64,000 nucleotides of DNA from Paraflavisolibacter caeni (GTDB lineage Bacteria; Bacteroidota; Bacteroidia; Chitinophagales; Chitinophagaceae): assembly GCF_025628885.1 (NCBI RefSeq), contig NZ_JAOTIF010000003.1, positions 1-64,000 of the forward strand. Direction: 5' to 3'. Shown piece by piece: positions 1-7,462 of the stretch. Each line of letters begins with the position of its first letter. The first letter of the stretch is position 1. Both the position numbers and the translations under genes were made by a program. Below the pieces are notes generated by a model that saw only the letters and a list, made by a program, of their open reading frames with translations, was not told the origin of the DNA and did no database searches.

Positions 1-64
1 AGCCCCAGAAGAAGAACACCGAAATCAGCACCCCAAATTGGGACCAGCGCGTTTGTTGTGACAT
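1..64 (-). CDS. FucP-like sugar MFS transporter, N-terminal fragment
   Basis: Read leftward from an ATG at 64, the frame stays open to the window edge and gives 21 residues, MSQQTRWSQFGVLISVFFFWG. The hydrophilic start followed by a first membrane helix with the FFFWG signature is typical of the FucP/GluP group of sugar:proton symporters, which import L-fucose, glucose or galactose through the inner membrane. The gene is divergent from the ROK regulator across a gene-free gap of about 820 bases. Only the first helix is visible, so the substrate cannot be assigned. A fucose or hexose importer would fit a locus with two GH29 fucosidases. Confidence 0.55.
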   Translation of the reverse strand, partial: MSQQTRWSQFGVLISVFFFWG

Positions 65-886
65 ATGGAAGTTATTTGTTTTAGTTCGTTAGAATAATGA
101 ATGATTGGTTTATTAGAATTGAAATTACCCGGACTTGGATAGCTTTTATACTATATAACTTTTTAGTGTCATGCCGGGGGATAGATAGTTAATTAAAAAA
201 TTGTTTATTGATTATATGTATTAATTGTCCGTTTTACTTTTTAAAAGGTTGATCCAGTTGCTTTTTATTAACGTTTTAGCAGATTTTAAGCGTATTAAAA
301 TGTGTAATTGACAAATATTTTATTGTATTAAAATATTTTTACAATGGTATCTCAATAAAAATCTGCTTATTAAAAGAATGTTATTATTGAATCAAGAAAT
401 TCTTAAAAGTTTTTTCAAAGTAAAACATAAAAATTGAAAAAGTTCATTACTTTAGCAATAAATTTAAAAAGTCTTATTAAGATTTTAAAATGTTAGCAGT
501 TCTTTGACAGGAAGTTTTCTTTATGCAATCATTAATTGGCTAGTAGAAGTGTGGGAAGTATGATTTATGGAGCTAGTATTAGTTGTGATTTTTATTATAA
601 AGAAGATAGTGATATTGGCCTTTGTTCGTATATGTATTTATTTTCTTTTTCTGAGGGTAGGATTAGAAGTAGGAGTCTGGCATTCAATCAAAATAGAGTT
701 ATTTTAAAATTCAATCTTTTTGATGTGTGATCATTAATAAAGTATGTAATAGATGAGATTGTATTTTTAAGATTGATTAAAAAGTACCTTTGGATTTTAA
801 ATAGTTTTAAAAAGACTAAGTAATTTTTTAACTATTTATCTTTTTATATAAAATTTTACTAATCATTTATATTTTAAGTAAACAGG
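65..886. other. AT-rich intergenic region between divergent transporter and ROK gene
   Basis: About 820 bases with no convincing gene. The sequence is very rich in A and T with many T and A runs. A 64-codon frame at 536-730 starts with TTG, has no recognisable domain and is not accepted. A Bacteroidota -7-like element (TACCTTTG) lies at 785-792. The region presumably carries the promoters of the leftward transporter and the rightward regulator. Confidence 0.5.
785..792 (+). promoter_or_regulatory. Possible -7 promoter element of the ROK gene
   Basis: TACCTTTG matches the Bacteroidota -7 consensus TAnnTTTG exactly. An ATTG about 23 bases upstream (758-761) is a weak candidate for the -33 TTTG. 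Transcription would start near 798 and leave a leader of about 90 bases before the GTG start at 887. Based on the motif only. Confidence 0.35.
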
Positions 887-2065
887 GTGGAAAAAAAGAA
901 ATTATATAAAGGTCAAATTGTAAAGGAACTATATTTTGCGAATACGCTCTCCTGTGCCGAATTAAGCTTAAAAATTAATAAGAGCCTGCCCTTAACAACG
1001 AAGATATTGGATGGATTAATTGAAGAGAATTGGGTGGTAGAAACAGGATATGCTCCTTCAACCGGTGGCCGTAGACCAATAATGTATTCATTGAAGCAGG
1101 ATGTGATGTACATTGTTGCTGTTTCAATGGATCAGTTTGTTACCAGGATTGCTATAATGGATATGCAAAACAATTATATCTCTGAAGTAGAGAAGTTTGA
1201 ATTGCCATTAGCAAAAAATTCAAAGGCTCTTTCCATACTGACAGACAAGATTAGTGAGGTTATTAAAGCATCTGGTATTCCAAAGTCCAGAATTGCTGGT
1301 ATTGGAGTTGGTATGCCTGGATTTGTAGATGTGAAAAAAGGTATTAATTATTCATATTTTGAAACAAACGGAAAGAACATTACTGAGAACATATCAGAAA
1401 AAGTTGGATTACCTGTATTCATAGATAATGATTCCAGCCTTATTGCTCTTGCTGAGTTCCGATTTGGTGCAGCACGAGGTGCAAAAGATGCAATGATTGT
1501 GAATATTGGTTGGGGTAGTGGTTTAGGGATGATTCTAAACGGCGAACTGTACAGGGGGCATAACGGTCTTGCAGGTGAATTCAGTCATATACCGCTCTTT
1601 TTGAATGGTAAGTTGTGTAGTTGCGGAAAAAGAGGGTGTTTGGAGACTGAATCCTCATTGCTGGTGGTACTTGAAAAAGCAAGAAATGGTTTAAGAGCTG
1701 GTCGTGAATCAATGTTGAGGAATTTGTTTACAGATAATTTGGAACAGGCTACTGAGTCGATCATTACCGCAGCACAAGAGGGAGATCAATTCGCAATAGA
1801 ATTACTATCTGAAGCAGGATATAATATCGGAAGAGGGGTTGCCATCCTGATTCATCTTTTAAATCCACGGGAAATTATACTGAGTGGAAGAGGGGCCCTG
1901 GCTGGAAAAATATGGCAGGCGCCAATTCAACAGGCAATTAATGAACATTGCATACCAAAACTTGCTACACATACTGTTATCGAAATATCAACATTAGGAT
2001 ATCAGGCAGAATTAATAGGGGCTGCTTCGCTCGTAATGGATAATTACGAAAAGAGCCTGCTATAA
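887..2065 (+). CDS. ROK-family transcriptional regulator (NagC/XylR type)
   Basis: A cytoplasmic DNA-binding protein of 392 residues, likely the sugar-responsive regulator of the adjacent SusC/SusD genes. Residues about 8-65 form a winged helix-turn-helix, including the wing-like segment TGGRRP. Residues about 72-390 are a ROK domain with the zinc motif C244-x-C246-G-K-R-G-C251-L-E and the DNDSS segment near the sugar site. The ROK kinase phosphate loop (DxGxT) is replaced by MDQFVT at 81-86, so sugar phosphorylation is unlikely and a pure sensor role is inferred. The start is GTG, chosen because the helix-turn-helix begins directly after it. ROK repressors of this type bind sugars such as GlcNAc, glucose or xylose; the inducer here is unknown. 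Confidence 0.85.
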   Translation: MEKKKLYKGQIVKELYFANTLSCAELSLKINKSLPLTTKILDGLIEENWVVETGYAPSTGGRRPIMYSLKQDVMYIVAVSMDQFVTRIAIMDMQNNYISEVEKFELPLAKNSKALSILTDKISEVIKASGIPKSRIAGIGVGMPGFVDVKKGINYSYFETNGKNITENISEKVGLPVFIDNDSSLIALAEFRFGAARGAKDAMIVNIGWGSGLGMILNGELYRGHNGLAGEFSHIPLFLNGKLCSCGKRGCLETESSLLVVLEKARNGLRAGRESMLRNLFTDNLEQATESIITAAQEGDQFAIELLSEAGYNIGRGVAILIHLLNPREIILSGRGALAGKIWQAPIQQAINEHCIPKLATHTVIEISTLGYQAELIGAASLVMDNYEKSLL

Positions 2066-2119
2066 AAAGTATTGCCACACAATTTCAAACAGCTTATAGT
2101 TTAATCAATATATATAGTA

Positions 2120-2146
2120 TACAATAAGAATTAATATCTTATTGTA
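2120..2146. promoter_or_regulatory. 10-bp perfect inverted repeat, candidate operator
   Basis: TACAATAAGA and TCTTATTGTA form a perfect 10-bp inverted repeat around a 7-base centre, between the ROK gene and SusC1. No T-run follows, so a terminator is less likely than a protein-binding site. Its place just upstream of the susC gene fits an operator for the neighbouring ROK regulator. The binding protein is inferred. Confidence 0.4.
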
Positions 2147-2159
2147 ATAATATCCTTTT

Positions 2160-2178
2160 CCTTAAAGAATCTTTAAGG
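2160..2178. promoter_or_regulatory. 8-bp perfect inverted repeat upstream of SusC1
   Basis: CCTTAAAG, a 3-base AAT centre, then CTTTAAGG: a perfect short inverted repeat 13 bases downstream of the larger palindrome at 2120-2146. It could be a second operator half or a small leader hairpin of the susC mRNA. There is no further evidence for either. Confidence 0.25.
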
Positions 2179-2334
2179 GACCTGAAAGCTTTTTCCTCAA
2201 AAAATTTTATCATCAAAATAATGCCATATGTGATCTATTAAAGTCATGATGCAGGACGATTGCGTCGAATAATCAATAGCTGTATTCAGTTAACGTTTGC
2301 CTTTTCAATTTTTAATCAACTAAAATTTAACCAG

Positions 2335-5300
2335 ATGAGGAAGTGTCTTCTGCTTTCTTTAGTACTGCTGCATGCGGTACTCTTTGTCGCGGCTCAAACC
2401 CGGCATGTTAGTGGTATTGTCATTGATGCTCAAAACAATCAACCATTAACAGGTGTAACCATTCAGATTCAAAATCAAAAAACATCTTCGCTTACCGGAT
2501 CGGATGGCCGGTTTACAATTGCAACACCACAGGGACGGGTAACCTTAATTTTTTCGTATGTGGGTTTTGGTACAAAAAACCTTACTGTTGAACCTGGACA
2601 GACAAATTTGTCTGTACCTATGGAGGCCTCAGTCGGTCAAATGAATGAAGTTGTAGTAACTGCATTAGGTATTTCCAAAAAGCAAAAGGCTATAGGATAT
2701 GCTACTTCAACCATTAAAGCCGAAGATTTAGTTCAGACTGGCTCACCCAACTTTGCATCTGCTTTGTATGGTAAAGCGCCTGGCGTGCGTATTGCTGCGG
2801 CTCCAGGTGGTGCCACCAGTGCTGTGAACATTCAAATTCGTGGTGTCAATTCGATTACTGGTAAAAACCAGCCATTGATTGTATTAGATGGTATGCCTAT
2901 TCGTAATGAAGAAGTAAACAATGGTAATTATTGGGGTGATCAACGCTTACGTGGTAATGGTTTGTTAGACATTAATCCTGAAGATATTGATAATGTTTCG
3001 ATCTTAAAAGGTGCCTCTGCTGCAGCCCTTTATGGATCAGAAGCTGTAAACGGTGTCGTATTGATTACCACTAAAAATGGCGCCAAAAGTAAAAAAGGAT
3101 TTTCAGTAGATGTGAATACGAACTATAGTGTTGATAAAGTTGCCTTTTTACCAAAATATCAGCATGTAAGAGGTGCTGGTGCTCCTTTAAATGTAAATAA
3201 CGCTGGTCAGGATGATGCTGGTTTTATTTATTATGACGTGGATGGTGATGGTGTTAAGGAAACAAGAGGAATTCTCAACTTCAGCATCAATTTTGGTCCC
3301 AAGTTCGACGGAAAGCCAACAATGGCTTGGGATGGCGTGATAAGACCATACTCAGATCAGGGTGATAATTATGCTGGTTTATTTCAAACGGCGCATAATC
3401 ATAATATAAATGTGGCTTTATCCCAAAGCTCTGAAAATTCAAGCACTCGTTTTTCTTTAACACGTCAGCAAAACCAGGGTGTGAGTTTAGGCGCTGAAAA
3501 TTCTAAGAATATTGCCAACTTGAACAGCTCTTTCAAATTGGGTAAGAAATTCACTACTGATCTTCTGGTAAATTTCATCAATCAGGAAGTGAAGAACCGT
3601 CCATATTCTATCGATAGGATGATGAATAACTTTACTGGTATGATGGGAAGGTTTGATAATGCAGACTGGTATCTGTCAAAATATAAAACCAGTAAAGGTT
3701 ACCGTTTTGTAACCGGTTCTAATCAAAGCTTGACACCAGATGAAAATATTAAATACAACGGGTTTAAGTCTGATATAGCCGACTATGTTTGGAGAGTGAA
3801 AGAACACAATGAAAGCGAGAAGAGTAACCGTGTAATTGCTAACTTGACAAATACCTGGCAAATTATCGATGCATTAAAACTCCGTGCAAGAGTTGCTACA
3901 GACTTTACTTCTCAAAAAACAGAAAGCAAAAAATCAACTGAAGTACCGTTGTCAATAGGAAATTCTGGATCTTTTGGTTTGGCACAATATCAGAATAGCA
4001 TCATTTATGGTGATGTGTTATTAACCTATACCAAAGAAATCACGCCTGATATCGATGTGAATGTTATGGGTGGCTACACAGCAACAAAAGAAACTGGAAC
4101 TTCTACTTTATTAGAAACTAAAGATGGTTTGAGTGTTGAAAACTGGTTTGATTTGGCTGCATCTGTTGATAAAGTCACTTACGATCCTACAAACAGGAGT
4201 TTTAATTACCGCAATGAATTAGTAAAAGATGCCTTTATTGGTACAATTAACGGTAGTTACAAAAGCTATTTGTTCCTGGAAGGTACTCTTCGTAGAGATA
4301 GAACTTCTACGATGAATCCAAACAATAATAGTTTTGTATATCCTTCAGTGAACTCCAGTTTTGTATTTACCGAAGCATTTAACCTGCCTTCCTTTATCAA
4401 TTTCGGTAAATTACGTGCTTCTTGGGGTATAGTTGGTAACTATCCGGATATTTACAGAGCGAATATAGCTTATGATCAAAATACATTAGGCGTACAGGCA
4501 GTTGGTGGAAAACCTGTTCTTTATACCACGCTTCCTGCAAACTTTGGCAATGATGCAATCAGGCCTGAGGAGAAGCATGAAATTGAGTTTGGTTTGGAAA
4601 CAAAATTCCTGAACAATCGTTTAGGTTTGGATGTTTCTTACTATAACGGTCAGATCAGGGATCAGATATTACCATTAACAATTCCTGCAAGTTCTGGAGC
4701 TACTACAGTTTTAACTAATATTGGTACATTAAGAAATAAAGGAATCGAGGTTGGTATTACTGGAGCGCCTGTAAGCAATTCAAATTTCAGATGGGATGCA
4801 GGAGTTAATTTCTCCATGAACAGAAACGTCGTTGAAAAACTGGCATCTGGTTCTGATGAATTGTTGCATCAAGATTATGATGGAAATGCAGCTACCCTAG
4901 TGTCCAAAGTGGGTCAACCAATGGGTGACTTCTATGCACATCCAATAGCAACAAATTCAAAAGGAGAAAAAATTGTAGATCCAAATGGTTTGTACAAAGT
5001 AGATCCGGACAAAATGGTGAAAGTAGGAAATGCGATGCCTAAGATGGTAGGTGGTGTTTTCAATACATTTACTTATAAAGGAATCTCTTTGGATGCCTTA
5101 GTTGATTTCCGATTCGGTGGTCATATTATGCCAACTGGTATCAACTGGATGATCAGTCGTGGATTATTGGAAGAAAGCTTAAACTATATGGATGCAGAAC
5201 ATGGAGGTTTAAGTTATTATGTCGATGCGAATGGAAAAGGTGTTCAGACAACCGCAGCTCAAGGTCCTAACGGAGAAAAAGTATACCATGATGGGATGCT

Positions 5301-5682
5301 CCTGGAAGGTGCAACTGCAGATGGCCAAAAAAACACAAACGTTACATCTCAAGCCAACTATTACTGGACAGTATATAACTGGGGCGGTCCTCAATATAGC
5401 CCCAATACCCGTTATGAACTTTATATCCAAAAGAACAGCTATGTTAAGTTTAGGGAAATTTCATTAGGCTATAAAATACCTGCTAGACTTGTTAGTAAAA
5501 TAGGAGCTAAAAATGTTCAATTGTCTGTATTCGGCCGTAACCTGTTCTATATCTACAGAACATTGAAAAATCTCGATGCTGAACAAACTACTGCTGGTTC
5601 AAGATGGTTCCAAACACTGAACAATGCGGGTACAAATCCATCAACCAGGAGCTTTGGTGTAATGCTTAGAGCTGGTTTCTAA
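2335..5682 (+). CDS. SusC/RagA family TonB-dependent outer-membrane transporter (SusC1)
   Basis: The outer-membrane barrel of a SusCD glycan importer, 1115 residues. It has a signal peptide (MRKCLLLSLVLLHAVLFVAAQ), then a carboxypeptidase-D-like beta-sandwich at about 25-110, a plug starting near NEVVVTALGISKKQ with the SusC-typical LIVLDGMPI and VSILKGASAAALYG segments, and a long barrel ending in aromatic-rich strands. The frame extends upstream to 2260 without an ATG; the ATG at 2335 is chosen because it starts the signal peptide. SusD1 follows after 32 bases. The pair probably imports oligosaccharides released by the PNGase and glycosidases encoded downstream. Substrate specificity is inferred from context. 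Confidence 0.92.
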   Translation: MRKCLLLSLVLLHAVLFVAAQTRHVSGIVIDAQNNQPLTGVTIQIQNQKTSSLTGSDGRFTIATPQGRVTLIFSYVGFGTKNLTVEPGQTNLSVPMEASVGQMNEVVVTALGISKKQKAIGYATSTIKAEDLVQTGSPNFASALYGKAPGVRIAAAPGGATSAVNIQIRGVNSITGKNQPLIVLDGMPIRNEEVNNGNYWGDQRLRGNGLLDINPEDIDNVSILKGASAAALYGSEAVNGVVLITTKNGAKSKKGFSVDVNTNYSVDKVAFLPKYQHVRGAGAPLNVNNAGQDDAGFIYYDVDGDGVKETRGILNFSINFGPKFDGKPTMAWDGVIRPYSDQGDNYAGLFQTAHNHNINVALSQSSENSSTRFSLTRQQNQGVSLGAENSKNIANLNSSFKLGKKFTTDLLVNFINQEVKNRPYSIDRMMNNFTGMMGRFDNADWYLSKYKTSKGYRFVTGSNQSLTPDENIKYNGFKSDIADYVWRVKEHNESEKSNRVIANLTNTWQIIDALKLRARVATDFTSQKTESKKSTEVPLSIGNSGSFGLAQYQNSIIYGDVLLTYTKEITPDIDVNVMGGYTATKETGTSTLLETKDGLSVENWFDLAASVDKVTYDPTNRSFNYRNELVKDAFIGTINGSYKSYLFLEGTLRRDRTSTMNPNNNSFVYPSVNSSFVFTEAFNLPSFINFGKLRASWGIVGNYPDIYRANIAYDQNTLGVQAVGGKPVLYTTLPANFGNDAIRPEEKHEIEFGLETKFLNNRLGLDVSYYNGQIRDQILPLTIPASSGATTVLTNIGTLRNKGIEVGITGAPVSNSNFRWDAGVNFSMNRNVVEKLASGSDELLHQDYDGNAATLVSKVGQPMGDFYAHPIATNSKGEKIVDPNGLYKVDPDKMVKVGNAMPKMVGGVFNTFTYKGISLDALVDFRFGGHIMPTGINWMISRGLLEESLNYMDAEHGGLSYYVDANGKGVQTTAAQGPNGEKVYHDGMLLEGATADGQKNTNVTSQANYYWTVYNWGGPQYSPNTRYELYIQKNSYVKFREISLGYKIPARLVSKIGAKNVQLSVFGRNLFYIYRTLKNLDAEQTTAGSRWFQTLNNAGTNPSTRSFGVMLRAGF

Positions 5683-5714
5683 AATAATTTAATGAAAAGC
5701 AATAAAAATATTGT

Positions 5715-7298
5715 ATGAAGAAAATATTGTTTATTCTGGTGGCAACAGGCGCCATTTCTTTGACCGCTTGCAAAAAATCAGACTTTGCAGATAGCTATGC
5801 GAATCCTTCAAGCGTTGCAAATTCAAATGTTGAAAAACAATTTGCAGGCTTTTTGGCCTCTAATCGTTGGTATGTATTGCCTGATTATTGGAATTATTTT
5901 GTTGTCCTGAGAACTACTTTGAACCATTACAATCAGGCTGTTGGTTGGGCAAACTCTGCTAACCAGTATGTTCCAGGTGCAGCAAGCATCACTGATCGTT
6001 GGAATAATTATTATAATTTCTTAGCACAGTTTAGGGAATTAGAAAACATATATGCTAAACTTCCTGAGGATGATCAAAAGGACAGGCGCATATTTATGAT
6101 CGCAGCAACCATCTATCTATATGATCATACACAAAAGGTGGTAGATCTGCATGGTGATATTCCATGGAGTGAAGCAGGGAAAATGAGTGCCAACGGTGGT
6201 GATTACGCTAATTCCCTTCCGAAATATGATAAAGCAGATGCTATCTATACTAAGATGCTTGATGATTTGAAGGGTTTCGCTGATGAATTGAATACCATAA
6301 GTATCAAGAACCCTATTCAGGAAGGATTTAAAAACCAGGACTTTGTTAATAATGGCGATCTGGCAATTTGGAAAAAATACTGCAACTCATTACGGTTAAG
6401 GATGTTAGCAAGAGTTTCTGGAGTAACTGCATTCCAGTCTAGGGTTGCAACGGAAACTGCTGCAATTTTAGGAGATCCTAATAAGTATCCGTTGATCACA
6501 GACAATGCTGACAATGTCTTAATTAATGTCTATAATCTCAATTCAGAAATTCATTCAAAGAATTTCAGAACAGGATTGGAAGATTGGGATGGTAACATTG
6601 CTGGTAAAGCCATGATTGACCACATGAAAACCAATAGCGATCCCAGGTTAAGAGCTATTTTTGAACCCGGAGCAAATGCAGGCGGAGTTTACAATGGTTT
6701 GGATCCAATGTTGAACTCTTCTACTCAAACTTCTTTGATTGCAGGTGGTACAATGTCTATTTATAATCGCTCTACTTTAAGCCGTAATCAATATTTCCCT
6801 GGTGTATTGATCACTGCTGCTGAAGTAAGTTACTTGGTTGCTGAAGCATATTTAAGAGCAGGTAATGATGCAGCAGCTAAAACAGCTTACAACAAAGGCA
6901 TTGCTCAATCAACTGAGTTTTATTATTGGTTAAGAACCCTGAGCAATGACAATGTATCTGGAACACTGGCTCCAACGAATGCTACAGAAATTGCGGCTTA
7001 TGTTGCTAGTCCAGGTGTAAAATGGGAGAACGCCACAACTACTGCTGAAAAGCTGAAGTTACTGGCAACCCAGAAGTGGATACATTTCAATGTTGTGCAG
7101 CCGGTTGAAAGTTGGGCAGAGATTAGGCGTTTTGATGCACCTGTATTCAACTTTGAAGTGGATAATGCGAATGCACAGAAGCAACCTCCTTATCGCTGGT
7201 TATATGCAACTGCAGAACAGACTTATAATACTGCAAATTATTCGACAGTAAAAGCTCAGGATAATCTAACGACTAAGATTTTCTGGGATACCAAATAA
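5715..7298 (+). CDS. SusD-like glycan-binding lipoprotein (SusD1)
   Basis: Surface lipoprotein of 527 residues that caps the SusC1 barrel and binds incoming glycan. The signal peptide ends in the lipobox LTAC with the lipidated cysteine at residue 19, followed by KKSDF. The body is of the helical TPR-containing SusD/RagB type, closest in style to the SusD-like subgroup with a long tryptophan- and tyrosine-rich N-terminal half. The C-terminal part carries the usual YLVAEAYLRAGN helix. It lies directly behind SusC1 and ends 22 bases before a strong hairpin terminator, so SusC1 and SusD1 form a transcription unit of their own. Confidence 0.9.
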   Translation: MKKILFILVATGAISLTACKKSDFADSYANPSSVANSNVEKQFAGFLASNRWYVLPDYWNYFVVLRTTLNHYNQAVGWANSANQYVPGAASITDRWNNYYNFLAQFRELENIYAKLPEDDQKDRRIFMIAATIYLYDHTQKVVDLHGDIPWSEAGKMSANGGDYANSLPKYDKADAIYTKMLDDLKGFADELNTISIKNPIQEGFKNQDFVNNGDLAIWKKYCNSLRLRMLARVSGVTAFQSRVATETAAILGDPNKYPLITDNADNVLINVYNLNSEIHSKNFRTGLEDWDGNIAGKAMIDHMKTNSDPRLRAIFEPGANAGGVYNGLDPMLNSSTQTSLIAGGTMSIYNRSTLSRNQYFPGVLITAAEVSYLVAEAYLRAGNDAAAKTAYNKGIAQSTEFYYWLRTLSNDNVSGTLAPTNATEIAAYVASPGVKWENATTTAEKLKLLATQKWIHFNVVQPVESWAEIRRFDAPVFNFEVDNANAQKQPPYRWLYATAEQTYNTANYSTVKAQDNLTTKIFWDTK

Positions 7299-7320
7299 GT
7301 TAAATTTTAAAATGCCTAAT

Positions 7321-7365
7321 TAATAAAAAGACCACGCTTAGGTATTAAGCGTGGTCTTTTTATTA
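7321..7365 (+). terminator. Strong intrinsic terminator after SusC1/SusD1
   Basis: Two 20-base arms (7321-7340 and 7346-7365) pair perfectly around the 5-base loop GGTAT. The stem has a GC core (ACCACGCTTA) with flanking A and T runs. The hairpin would end the susCD transcript and separate it from the enzyme genes, which may thus need their own promoter or depend on read-through. Confidence 0.85.
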
Positions 7366-7462
7366 AGTTTACAATGCTAACATTAAGAATTGTTCTTTAA
7401 TCCGGAATTGCTGCATCTCAATGTTGTGATAAACATGGTTCATTATTAGTCAACTAACAACT

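Noticed and set aside
441-460. TACTTTAG as a promoter element in the left gap
   Set aside because: Deviates from TAnnTTTG, has no -33 partner at a suitable distance and would leave a leader of over 400 bases.
536-730. 64-codon rightward frame in the left intergenic region
   Set aside because: TTG start, no recognisable domain or signal, low-complexity AT-rich sequence and no partner gene; better explained as chance.
2260-2334. Upstream extension of SusC1
   Set aside because: It starts with TTG and lacks a signal-peptide pattern at its beginning; the ATG at 2335 gives a proper signal peptide.
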